Notes: generated by a model not told the origin, from the sequence alone. 7,486 bases of DNA from PVC group bacterium (GCA_003567575.1 PWZG01000069.1:1-7486), one strand, 5' to 3'. Shown: positions 1 through 7,387, counted from the stretch's first letter. Numbers and translations are program-made.

Positions 1-49
1 GCGACTGAAGGCGAAACGGGTTCCGATCCTGAAACGATGTCTCTCGCTT

Positions 50-77
50 GGGGTGGGGCAAGGGACTGCCCCACCCC
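50..77. repeat. Strong 11-bp inverted repeat (GC-rich hairpin)
   Basis: GGGGTGGGGCA (50-60) and TGCCCCACCCC (67-77) pair perfectly over 11 bp around a 6-nt loop (agggac). No T-run follows on either strand, so it is not a textbook intrinsic terminator. It could end transcription of a gene lying left of the window, protect an mRNA 3' end, or be a dispersed REP-like element. No gene could be assigned to 1-49. Confidence 0.75.
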
Positions 78-88
78 TACCAGCCAAC

Positions 89-149
89 GTTCTCTCATAA
101 CCGAAAAATCAGAGCGCCGCGCTCTGAGGCCAAACTTGTTTGAGAGAAC
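89..149. repeat. Nested inverted repeat (two-tier stem)
   Basis: Outer arms GTTCTCTCA (89-97) and TGAGAGAAC (141-149) are perfect 9-bp complements. Inside them TCAGAGCG (109-116) and CGCTCTGA (120-127) form a perfect 8-bp hairpin with a 3-nt loop (ccg). The arrangement could be a folded RNA element, a cruciform or an operator-like region upstream of the agmatinase promoters. It matches no riboswitch family I can name. Confidence 0.6.
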
Positions 150-165
150 CGGGTGTCGGGGTCAC

Positions 166-195
166 TTGACAGTCACTGGGCGCATATCACTTAAT
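166..195 (+). promoter_or_regulatory. Second candidate sigma70-type promoter upstream of agmatinase
   Basis: A perfect TTGACA at 166-171 is followed after 18 bp by CTTAAT (190-195, four of six bases). Transcription would begin near 202 and give a leader of about 30 nt. It lies just downstream of the nested inverted repeat at 89-149. The weak -10 makes it less certain than its -35 box suggests. Confidence 0.35.
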
Positions 196-198
196 CGC

Positions 199-227
199 TT
201 GTCTGAGATTTTACACTATGGCATAAT
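199..227 (+). promoter_or_regulatory. Candidate sigma70-type promoter with extended -10, for a leaderless agmatinase mRNA
   Basis: TTGTCT (199-204) and CATAAT (222-227, five of six consensus bases) are 17 bp apart, and a TG at 219-220 gives an extended -10 (TGG-CATAAT). Counting the last -10 base as -7 puts +1 at position 234, the A of the agmatinase ATG. The absence of a Shine-Dalgarno before that ATG fits a leaderless transcript. Consensus match only. Confidence 0.5.
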
Positions 228-233
228 AGATTC

Positions 234-1154
234 ATGACTACCGAAAAAAAATATCCGTCTTTCCTGGAGCCGTTATCCGGTGCCGCGGCGGTCGGCGTCA
301 AGCCGAATTCGGTCGTGGACGCCGTGTGGCCGTTGCCGCTCGAACGCACCGTATCCTATGGCCGCGGTACGGCCGGGGCGCCGGACGCGATCGTGCGGGC
401 CGGCGCCGAATTGGAACGGTACGATGAAGAGCTGGAGATTCCGATCGACTGGCATGTCAGCGTCCTTCCGGCGGTCGATGACCGTGGATTGTCCCTCGAG
501 AACGTTCTGGCGCGCGTGGAAACGATGGCGCGCTCGCTTTATAGCGAGTATGCTTTCATCGTGACCCTGGGCGGCGAACATACGGTAACGATTCCTTTGG
601 TACGCGCGGCGGCGGCGGTATTTGGCCCGCTGGGTGTCTTGCATATCGATGCCCATGCCGATTTGCGGTCGCAATATCAGGGGCTATCCCTGTCGCATGC
701 TTGCGTGATGCATCATGTTCGAAGCGTGACGCCGGATACGGTATCGGTGGGGATTCGCAGTCTTTCCGTAGCGGAAGCCGTCCGCATTCGTGATGAACAT
801 ATTCCTGTTGTATGGGCGAAGGACGTGGCGTGTTTGCCTGACGATACCTGGATTGATCAGGTACTGGAATCGTTGCCGGAACGTGTGTATGTGACGATCG
901 ATCTCGATGGGTTCGATCCATCGGTGATTCCCGGGGTGGGAACACCTGAGCCGGGCGGTCTTTTGTGGTATTCGGTGTTAAGGTTGCTGTACCGGGTCAG
1001 CGTCTGCCGGCGGGTGGTTGCCGCGGATATCGTGGAGGGCGTCCCGTTGCCCGGCGCGCCGGTGACGGAATTTGCCGCTGCGCGTCTGGCACTCAAGCTG
1101 ATGGCCTACCGGCGGACAGCTTCCAGAACCAATGCTGTTCGCGCGGGGAGATAG
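234..1154 (+). CDS. speB: Agmatinase-type ureohydrolase (arginase/agmatinase family)
   Basis: Predicted cytoplasmic manganese enzyme that hydrolyses agmatine to putrescine and urea in polyamine synthesis. The 306 residues are normal for the family. The binuclear metal site is complete: GGEH (His116), DAHAD (Asp139, His141, Asp143) and DLDGFDP (Asp223, Asp225). Also present are an N-terminal TVSYGRGT segment (39-46), a YDEEL motif (63-67), DLR...SHACVM (143-159, His156) and DIVEGVP (265-271), a pattern I associate with bacterial/archaeal agmatinases rather than true arginases. The ATG at 234 is the only plausible start: an in-frame TGA lies at 204-206 with no start codon between. No Shine-Dalgarno is visible, and an extended -10 box sits just upstream. 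The gene converges on the branching enzyme and its last 15 codons lie inside that gene's 3' end. Codons 4-6 contain a run of eight A. Family assignment is firm; the substrate could instead be guanidinobutyrate or another guanidino compound. Confidence 0.9.
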   Translation: MTTEKKYPSFLEPLSGAAAVGVKPNSVVDAVWPLPLERTVSYGRGTAGAPDAIVRAGAELERYDEELEIPIDWHVSVLPAVDDRGLSLENVLARVETMARSLYSEYAFIVTLGGEHTVTIPLVRAAAAVFGPLGVLHIDAHADLRSQYQGLSLSHACVMHHVRSVTPDTVSVGIRSLSVAEAVRIRDEHIPVVWAKDVACLPDDTWIDQVLESLPERVYVTIDLDGFDPSVIPGVGTPEPGGLLWYSVLRLLYRVSVCRRVVAADIVEGVPLPGAPVTEFAAARLALKLMAYRRTASRTNAVRAGR

Positions 1155-3151
1155 ACGCGTAACCGTGGCGCTGATCCCTTGCGATCGAGGCGATGATAAA
1201 CCTGACCGCTTTCCAAACGCCCGAATCCTCCGAACCGCGCTTCATCCGTATCCAAAACGAGACGATATTCGCTGTCGGGCGGGAAGGGGACGGGATAGTC
1301 GCACGGCGAATGATGCGGATGGAAATTGAAGAGAAAAAGCAGTTTCCCGCGTTGAAAGAATAATTGTTTGTCATCCTCATGCTGATGCAGCAGCGCCGGA
1401 TATTGTGTTTGCAGGCAACGGGCACGGCTGATGCAATGCAGCATGGCGCCATCGAAATCCGCCAGTTGCCCGTATTTCAGATCCGGCCGGTCGCGCAGAC
1501 TCCATTGCCGGCGGGCATGCTGGTATGACCACTGGTTGCCCTCGCGCGGAAAATCGACCCATTCGGGATGCCCGAATTCGTTACCCATGAAGTTCAGGTA
1601 ACCGTATTCGGCGGTTGCCAGCGTGATGAGGCGGATCATCTTGTGCAGGGCAATCCCGCGATCGACGGCAGGAGACCGATCATCGATACGCATGGCCGTA
1701 TACATTTCGGAACCCAGCATCCGGAAAATCAGGGTTTGGTCGCCGACCAGCGCCTGATCGTGTGATTCAACATAACTGATCGTTCGTTCGTCGGCACGCC
1801 GATTGTTAAGTTCATGCCAGATTTCGTCCATCCGCCAGTTTTCGTCCGGTACATCTTTGGCTAATCGTGTCCACATATCGGGTACACCCAGCGCCAGCCG
1901 GCTGTCGAATCCAATGCCGCCGTGAGCGAGCGGCGCAGCCAGCCCCGGATATCCGCTGACGTCTTCGGCTATCGTCAAGGCATCGGGACGGATCGCATGA
2001 ATTACTTCGTTGGCCAGGCGCAGATAGGTCAACGCATCGGTGTCGACGGTGTTATCGAAGTAATCATTGTATCCGCTGAACGCTTTTCCAAGACCGTGAT
2101 GCATATACAACATACTGGTAATTCCATCGAAGCGGAACCCGTCAACACGGTATTCATCCAGCCAAAACCGGCAGTTGGACAGCAGGAAATGCAAGGTCTC
2201 GATTTTGCCGTAATCGAACAGCCGTGAATCCCAAAGGGGATGTTCGCCGCGCGTTCCGGCATGAAAATACAGGTGATCGGTGCCGTCGAACCGGCTGATG
2301 CCCTCGACTTCGTTGCGGACGGCATGCGAGTGGACTATGTCCATGATGACGGTTAGACCGGCGGCATGGGCGGAATCTACCAGTTGTTTGAATTCTTCCG
2401 GTGTTCCGAATCGTGAACTGAGGGCGAAGAAGTTACTGATATGATAGCCGAACGAGCCATAGTAGGGATGTTCCTGCAGCGCCATGATTTGCAGGGTGTT
2501 GTAGCCGGCCGCGACGATACGGGGCAGAACGTGTTCGCCGAATTCACGAAAGGTTCCCACGACCGGTGTCTCGCCGGCCATTCCGATATGTGTTTCATAA
2601 ATCAGCGGCGGTCGCGTGCGCGGCGCGCGGAACCGGGTTTTCCAGGCATAGGGTTGCGGCGGTTGCCAGACTTGGGCATTAAAGATCAATGATTCGGCGT
2701 CCTGCACCACGCGACGCGCGAAAGCCGGTAGCCGGTCGCCGCCGCCGCCGGGCCAGTCAAGATGTAAACGGTACAAATCACCGTGTTGCAACCGGTGGAG
2801 AGGCAAGTGGATTTCCCAGATGCCGTGGTGGCTGTCGGTGCAGCGTAATGCATAGTCGGGATGCGGTTGCCAGTCGCTGAATTGCCCGACCAGATGACAG
2901 GCCGTGGCGTTGGGCGCGCGTTCCCGGAATACCCAGGAATCGTGGCGCCGGTGCAACCCGAAAAACTCGTGTGCGGCAGCGAAATCGGTCAGTGTCAAAC
3001 GGCCGTTATCCGTTAAGCGGGCGGCCGTGGTCGCAGCCTGACGGTTGCGCTGCATGATCGTGTCCTGCCAGGGCTTGAGGTACGGATCGTTGCGTATCAG
3101 CAGCGGTACATCGTCGGGGCGTCCGGTTGACTTGCGCGCATTATTCGTCAT
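1106..3151 (-). CDS. glgB: 1,4-alpha-glucan branching enzyme, eukaryotic-like GH13 (GH13_8) type
   Basis: Transfers a segment of alpha-1,4-glucan chain to a 6-hydroxyl, making the alpha-1,6 branches of glycogen. All four GH13 regions are intact in the 681 residues: DIVHSH (271-276), GFRFDG with nucleophile Asp342, IAEDVS with acid/base Glu396, and ESHDQ with Asp465. An N-terminal IRNDPYLKP segment (19-27) precedes a CBM48-like beta domain (about 65-160), then the barrel (about 180-570) and a C-terminal beta domain ending in VYLPARTALVLEAV. The segments NDPYLKP, EHPYYGSFGY, LWDSRLF, SMLYMHHG, ALVGD and MGNEFGHPEW closely match animal GBE1 and plant enzymes as I remember them, so this is the eukaryotic-like branch rather than the E. 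coli GlgB type. The start ATG overlaps the GT5 stop as ATGA (3148-3151) with only a weak Shine-Dalgarno, which suggests translational coupling. The 3' end overlaps the convergent agmatinase. A four-glycine run occurs at 135-138. Confidence 0.95.
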   Translation of the reverse strand: MTNNARKSTGRPDDVPLLIRNDPYLKPWQDTIMQRNRQAATTAARLTDNGRLTLTDFAAAHEFFGLHRRHDSWVFRERAPNATACHLVGQFSDWQPHPDYALRCTDSHHGIWEIHLPLHRLQHGDLYRLHLDWPGGGGDRLPAFARRVVQDAESLIFNAQVWQPPQPYAWKTRFRAPRTRPPLIYETHIGMAGETPVVGTFREFGEHVLPRIVAAGYNTLQIMALQEHPYYGSFGYHISNFFALSSRFGTPEEFKQLVDSAHAAGLTVIMDIVHSHAVRNEVEGISRFDGTDHLYFHAGTRGEHPLWDSRLFDYGKIETLHFLLSNCRFWLDEYRVDGFRFDGITSMLYMHHGLGKAFSGYNDYFDNTVDTDALTYLRLANEVIHAIRPDALTIAEDVSGYPGLAAPLAHGGIGFDSRLALGVPDMWTRLAKDVPDENWRMDEIWHELNNRRADERTISYVESHDQALVGDQTLIFRMLGSEMYTAMRIDDRSPAVDRGIALHKMIRLITLATAEYGYLNFMGNEFGHPEWVDFPREGNQWSYQHARRQWSLRDRPDLKYGQLADFDGAMLHCISRARCLQTQYPALLHQHEDDKQLFFQRGKLLFLFNFHPHHSPCDYPVPFPPDSEYRLVLDTDEARFGGFGRLESGQVYHRLDRKGSAPRLRVYLPARTALVLEAVRR

Positions 3152-4662
3152 GGCACCAAAGGCCGTTCCAGCATCCGCTCGTAGAGATCGATGTAGCGTT
3201 GCGCATTGACGGCATGCGTAAACGACGTCGCGGCTTCATGCATGATACGGCGTATGTTGGCGATACGCGTTTCCGGCGGCAGCCGGTGAAAGCGGATGGC
3301 CTCATCCATGGCCCAGCGTAAGCCGTTGCTGTCGTAATGCTTGAAAAGAAATCCGTTGCCGGTCTGCGCCGCGGCGTCCAGATGCCGGAGCGTATCGTGA
3401 AGACCGCCGGTATCATGGGCGACCGGCAGGGTCCCGTATTTGGGGCCGATCATCTGTGGTAAACCGCATGGCTCGAACAAGGATGGCATGAGCAAATAAT
3501 CGGCGGCGGCATACGCCAGGCGTGAAAGCTTCTCGTTGAATGGACAGACAGCCACCCGGTTGTAAAAACCGTGCATTCTCACGATATCGTGGATATGCTG
3601 CTGGAACGGACCGTTGGCGACAAAGACAAACTGGATTCCGTCGGCTGTGTAGTCCCGTACTATGTCGTGCAGTATATGCGCCAGCAGTTGACAACCCTTT
3701 TGCAACGGATCGAGGCGGGATGGCCAGAAAAAAAGCGGAGCATCCGGGCGCCTTTGCAATCCTATATGTTCCTGTAGCATGTCTTTGTTTGCTCGTTTGC
3801 CGTCGATGACGGTCTCGTCATTGTAACAGCGCGCCAGTGCATTGTCGGTTTCCGGCTGGTAGGATGGACTGGGCGCGTTGAGAATGCCGATGGCGCATCC
3901 GCTCCGCCATTTGGCCGTTACTTCCCGGCGGATCCTGTCATCGATGAAGTTATGTTGGCCATAGACAATCTCGCGTAGAAAGGTAGGGCTGACGGTATTG
4001 ATGAAGTGGGCCGCGAAGATACCGCTGAGCAGGAAATCGACGGGATTGCCGGAGCGGCTCTCTTCATAACTTTGCGGCGGCCAGGTGTAGTAGAGATGTT
4101 GCCAGAATTCGGCGGCATCAATTCCGTGATCCTCGATGTTGGCCAGTGTGGTTTCAAGCGAATGAATATTGTGTAACGTCATAAGACACGGAATTTGCAT
4201 ACGCCGTGCCATGGCCGGCAATAAACCGGTCATCCAATCGTTGCAATGAATTAAATCGGGACGCACATGCGGAATGATATTGTTGATCACTTCGCGCTGA
4301 AATGCCAGCGCCAGTTTGGGGTTCTCGCTGGGATGATCTCCGTAAACGTGGTCGCGGTAATAAAAAACGCGGTCTTCCGCCAGATGAATCCGTTCATGCG
4401 GCAGTTTCGCCTTGTACAGGCGCAGTTCCTCACTCAGAAAAGATCCGACGCATACATGGAACATCTGGCGGTAATGCGGCAGGGCAACATGGATATCGGC
4501 GCCCAATTCGAACAGCACGCTGACAAGCGCAGCCGATACGTCCGCCAGACCGCCCGCTTTGGCCGTGAGGTAGTTGGCCATGTTGCCCATGTTGTTGGGC
4601 AGATAAGTTATCTCAGGTGTCACCACCAGGATACGCGGTTTTTTTCTGTGTCTGGACGCCAT
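3148..4662 (-). CDS. glgA: Glycogen/starch synthase, GT5 family (divergent variant)
   Basis: Retaining glucosyltransferase that adds glucose from a nucleotide sugar to alpha-1,4-glucan ends. The 504 residues are slightly longer than E. coli GlgA. An N-terminal GT5 domain (about 9-270) starts with strand RILVVTPEI and carries KAGGLADV (Lys35), the glycine-rich donor loop. HCNDW (139-143) and LHNIH (163-167) match the HxHDW and IHN segments. The C-terminal domain has SRLDPLQKG (315-323, Arg316 and Lys322) and LFEPCGLPQ (395-403, Glu397), then YGTLPV and DTGGLHDTL. Differences from E. coli GlgA: a longer loop between the first strand and KAGGL (MGNMANYLTA), one extra residue between Arg316 and Lys322, LNAPSPSYQPETD (261-273) in place of LNGID...PETD, and HNIHS for HNLAYQG. 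ADP- versus UDP-glucose use cannot be told. The ATG at 4662 has a good Shine-Dalgarno 7 nt upstream and begins right at the first beta strand. Second gene of the operon. Confidence 0.93.
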   Translation of the reverse strand: MASRHRKKPRILVVTPEITYLPNNMGNMANYLTAKAGGLADVSAALVSVLFELGADIHVALPHYRQMFHVCVGSFLSEELRLYKAKLPHERIHLAEDRVFYYRDHVYGDHPSENPKLALAFQREVINNIIPHVRPDLIHCNDWMTGLLPAMARRMQIPCLMTLHNIHSLETTLANIEDHGIDAAEFWQHLYYTWPPQSYEESRSGNPVDFLLSGIFAAHFINTVSPTFLREIVYGQHNFIDDRIRREVTAKWRSGCAIGILNAPSPSYQPETDNALARCYNDETVIDGKRANKDMLQEHIGLQRRPDAPLFFWPSRLDPLQKGCQLLAHILHDIVRDYTADGIQFVFVANGPFQQHIHDIVRMHGFYNRVAVCPFNEKLSRLAYAAADYLLMPSLFEPCGLPQMIGPKYGTLPVAHDTGGLHDTLRHLDAAAQTGNGFLFKHYDSNGLRWAMDEAIRFHRLPPETRIANIRRIMHEAATSFTHAVNAQRYIDLYERMLERPLVP

Positions 4663-4669
4663 GCCAAAT

Positions 4670-4674
4670 TCCTC
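4670..4674 (-). promoter_or_regulatory. Ribosome binding site of the GT5 synthase gene
   Basis: On the minus strand the bases read GAGGA, 7 nt before the ATG at 4662. The site overlaps the TGA stop of the phosphorylase (4675-4673), so ribosomes finishing that gene can reinitiate here. It is the only strong Shine-Dalgarno among the four genes and supports the chosen start. Confidence 0.75.
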
Positions 4675-7237
4675 AGGAATGATCCGATGCCCAAATGATG
4701 TATCCCGGCTGGTTGCGAGCCCAGGCGTCGCCTTGCGGCATGACTCGCGCCGTTAGACCGAAACGGCCGGTCTGATCGCATTTGATCGTGCATTCGTACC
4801 GGTGTTTCCCATCTCCGAGATCTTCAACTGATGTCATTTCCTGTGCTCGCGCATCGCTCATGGCAGCCGATAAATGTAATGAACCGTAATAACACTGCAC
4901 CACCACCTCGTTTGGCTGCAATGATCCGAGGTGGACAGTGGTCGAGACGCGGAAGGTATGACCGACGCGCAAACGTTCCGGACGCATATCGGTGGTCGGC
5001 GTTTCAATTTGAACCGTTTGCCAGTTCTGGTGAAGACGTTCTTGTCGCTGTGCCAAACCGCGCGCGGCAGTCCAGTCGTCGGCTCGCAGATCGCGGCTAC
5101 GTTGGACGGCCGGTGTATAAAAGCGGGTCTCGTACTCGCGCAGCATCCGGTGACTACTGAAATGACAGAACGCCATCTTGATCGCCTCTTTCATCATGCG
5201 AACCCAGTCGACCGGTATTTGTTCTTCCGAACGTTGATAAAACAATGGAACGATCTGTTCTTCCAATAGCGCATAAAGGGCTTTACTTTCAATATCGTCC
5301 TGGAATTCGGTATCCTCGTATTCTTCGCCGCGACCGATGATCCAGCCCCTTTTCTTATCGTATCCTTCGCACCACCAACCATCCAGAACGCTGAGATTAA
5401 GCGCTCCGTTGACGGCCGCTTTCATGCCCGAGGTGCCGCTGGCTTCCTGCGGCCGTCGCGGCGTGTTCAGCCAGACATCGACGCCGTGCAGCATGACCCG
5501 CGCGATGTCGATATTGTAATCCTCGATAAAAAGGATTTTATGATTAACGCCTTTGCGTTGCGAAAAGTGGATGATCCGGCGGATCAGTTCTTTCCCCTCG
5601 TTGTCATCGGGATGTGCTTTGCCGGAGATAATCAACTGAATCGGGCGTTCGGTCGAGGACAACATGGCTTCGATACGGTCGGCATCCCTGAAAATCAGGT
5701 TTGCCCGTTTGTAGGCCGCGAACCGGCGGGCGAATCCGATCGTCAACGCGTTGGGATCGAGCGAGGTGCGCGCCTGTTCGATTTCCGTTTGCGACGCATT
5801 GCGTTCGGTCAGTTGCCGTATGTAACGCGTCCGGCTTTCACGGACCAGGCGGGTGCGGCACAACTGGCGTGCGCGCCACAGTTCGTCGTCGGGGATTTTA
5901 TCGATCCGGGCGGCCATGCCGGACCTGCCGGGATGCAGATACCAGTTGGGCCCGAGATAGCGGTCGAACAGCAGAACATGTTCCGGCGATATCCACGAAG
6001 GTGTATGCACTCCGTTGGTTATATGCGAGATAGGGATCTCATCTTCTGGTTTGCCGGGCCAGATCGATTGCCACATGCGGCGCGCGACCTGACCGTGCAA
6101 TTCGCTGACACCGTTGCAATCCTGTGCCATGTGCAGAGCCAGTGCCGTCATTGAAAACGGTGTTTTAGCGGGCGAATCTACCGGGCGGCCCCATGCCAGA
6201 ATCTTGTCCGCGTCAACGCCCAAACGTTCCTGCAAAGGTTTCAGGTATGGCTGCACCATGTCAACGGGAAACTCGTCATGCCCGGCTGCAACCGGTGTGT
6301 GGGTCGTGAATATATTGGTGCGTCGTACCACTTCGAGCGCTGTGTCTATATCCAGGTTGTGCTGCGACATCAAATGGTGCAGCCGTTCCAGACTGATGAA
6401 AGCCGAGTGACCCTCGTTCATGTGGCAAACAGAGGGATGAATATCCATGGCGGACAGGGCACGCATGCCGCCGATACCCAGCAGAAGTTCCTGCAACAGG
6501 CGTGTTTGTTCGCCGCCGCCGTATAACTGTGCCGTAACCTTATGCAACTCGGCACTGTTTTCCGGAACATTGGCGTCAAGCAGGTATAAGGGGATACGCC
6601 CGACCTGTACCTTCCAGATCAAAGCCCGCAATTCGCCGTCGGGTACCGGAACGCTGATGGTAAGATGGTTTCCGTCTCCATCCTTGACTTCGGTCAACGG
6701 CATATTCTGTATCTCGTTCGGCGGATATGATTCCTGTTGCCATCCGTCGTTGTCCAACTGCTGCCGGAAGTATCCGTGACGATACAGCAGACTGACAGCC
6801 ACCAGCGGCAACCCCATGTTTGATGCCGCCTTGAGATGATCGCCGGCCAATACTCCGAGACCGCCGGCAAATAGAGGAACGCTCTCATGAAGCCCGAATT
6901 CAGCCGAAAAATAGGCAATGACTTCGTTTTTCTCGTAGGTGAACGGCATCTTGTCGCAGGGTTTCAACACGCATTTTTGAAATCCCGTCTGCACGCGTTC
7001 AAGGTGTGCCATGAAACTGTCGTCACTCGTCAGCTCGTTCAGGTTTGCCTGCGGAATACGTTGCAGAAAAAGAATCGGATTATGGCCGACCTTTTTCCAA
7101 AGCTCACGGTCGATACGGCGAAACAATTCGATGGCATCGTAGTTCCATGACCACCACAGATTATTGGCCAGCGTTTCAAGAAAAACCAGCTTTTCGGGAA
7201 TTGCCGGCGCTACTTCGAAGATTTGGATTTTGTTCAT
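4673..7237 (-). CDS. glgP: Alpha-glucan (glycogen) phosphorylase, GT35 family with N-terminal DUF3417 region
   Basis: PLP-dependent phosphorolysis of alpha-1,4-glucan ends, releasing glucose-1-phosphate. The 854 residues fit the shorter bacterial phosphorylase group described by TIGR02094, not the E. coli GlgP/MalP group. The DUF3417-like N-terminus carries LANNLWWSWN (23-32). The catalytic part has YFSAEFGLHES (109-119), LFAGGLGVLAGDH (122-134), CHMNEGHSAF (271-280), TTHTPVAAGHDEF (311-323), ITNGVHTPSW (406-415), GFARRFAAYKR (501-511; likely phosphate-binding residues) and SGTSGMKAAVNGAL (600-613), where Lys606 is the expected PLP lysine. A beta-rich tail (about 750-854) with QCYYGSLHL and GYIIWA is usual for this group. 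The ATG at 7237 is forced: the in-frame TGA lies at 7275-7277 with no start codon between. No clear Shine-Dalgarno is seen. It is the first gene of the operon, 10 bp before the GT5 gene. Confidence 0.95.
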   Translation of the reverse strand: MNKIQIFEVAPAIPEKLVFLETLANNLWWSWNYDAIELFRRIDRELWKKVGHNPILFLQRIPQANLNELTSDDSFMAHLERVQTGFQKCVLKPCDKMPFTYEKNEVIAYFSAEFGLHESVPLFAGGLGVLAGDHLKAASNMGLPLVAVSLLYRHGYFRQQLDNDGWQQESYPPNEIQNMPLTEVKDGDGNHLTISVPVPDGELRALIWKVQVGRIPLYLLDANVPENSAELHKVTAQLYGGGEQTRLLQELLLGIGGMRALSAMDIHPSVCHMNEGHSAFISLERLHHLMSQHNLDIDTALEVVRRTNIFTTHTPVAAGHDEFPVDMVQPYLKPLQERLGVDADKILAWGRPVDSPAKTPFSMTALALHMAQDCNGVSELHGQVARRMWQSIWPGKPEDEIPISHITNGVHTPSWISPEHVLLFDRYLGPNWYLHPGRSGMAARIDKIPDDELWRARQLCRTRLVRESRTRYIRQLTERNASQTEIEQARTSLDPNALTIGFARRFAAYKRANLIFRDADRIEAMLSSTERPIQLIISGKAHPDDNEGKELIRRIIHFSQRKGVNHKILFIEDYNIDIARVMLHGVDVWLNTPRRPQEASGTSGMKAAVNGALNLSVLDGWWCEGYDKKRGWIIGRGEEYEDTEFQDDIESKALYALLEEQIVPLFYQRSEEQIPVDWVRMMKEAIKMAFCHFSSHRMLREYETRFYTPAVQRSRDLRADDWTAARGLAQRQERLHQNWQTVQIETPTTDMRPERLRVGHTFRVSTTVHLGSLQPNEVVVQCYYGSLHLSAAMSDARAQEMTSVEDLGDGKHRYECTIKCDQTGRFGLTARVMPQGDAWARNQPGYIIWASDHS

Positions 7238-7299
7238 ATAGCCAAGGGTGTTGATTACAGGTGGTCAAGGCGATCGATTAACATCAATAAACACGAGAT

Positions 7300-7328
7300 A
7301 GTTAAGCCGAAAACCGCTCTTTTGTCAA
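7300..7328 (-). promoter_or_regulatory. Candidate promoter of the glycogen operon
   Basis: On the minus strand a perfect TTGACA (7328-7323) is followed after 17 bp by TTAACT (7305-7300), a weak -10 with three of six bases; the overlapping TAACTA is an alternative. It would start transcription about 55 nt before the phosphorylase ATG. A second weak -10-like TGTAAT lies at 7259-7254 without a good -35. Confidence 0.35.
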
Positions 7329-7387
7329 GACCGCTGCGCCGGCGGTTCAGAAAAATGGATCCTCCATTGGAAGCCACCAACACTAAA

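Noticed and set aside
2..100. Second frame open from the left edge, ending at TAA 98-100; possible C-terminus of an upstream gene.
   Set aside because: Only about 32 codons, no recognised motif, and part of it is the 11-bp hairpin. It cannot be supported without sequence to the left.
50..149. Guanidine riboswitch (mini-ykkC type) upstream of a guanidino-compound hydrolase.
   Set aside because: That class has paired hairpins with ACGR loops; the loops here are agggac and ccg. No match to the longer ykkC or guanidine-III patterns was seen either.
1..237. Frame open from the left edge to a TGA at 235-237, overlapping the agmatinase ATG as ATGA.
   Set aside because: It runs through all three hairpin stems and both candidate promoters, has no recognisable protein family and an atypical composition. 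Chance open frame is more likely than a coupled upstream gene.
4639..4646. Run of seven A in codons 6-8 of the GT5 gene (minus strand) as a frameshift or slippage site.
   Set aside because: The frame is intact from the ATG and matches the family straight through. There is no overlapping alternative product to explain a programmed shift. The eight-A run near the agmatinase start was set aside for the same reason.
5486..6154. A 222-codon open frame on the plus strand inside the phosphorylase gene.
   Set aside because: It is entirely antisense to conserved phosphorylase segments, has no recognised domain, and is a by-product of the codon bias of the real gene.
7354..7368. Hairpin AATGGA-GGA-TCCATT followed by T residues on the minus strand, as a terminator for a gene to the right.
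   Set aside because: The 6-bp stem is AT-rich and weak and the T-run is only five bases long; no gene is visible upstream of it to terminate.
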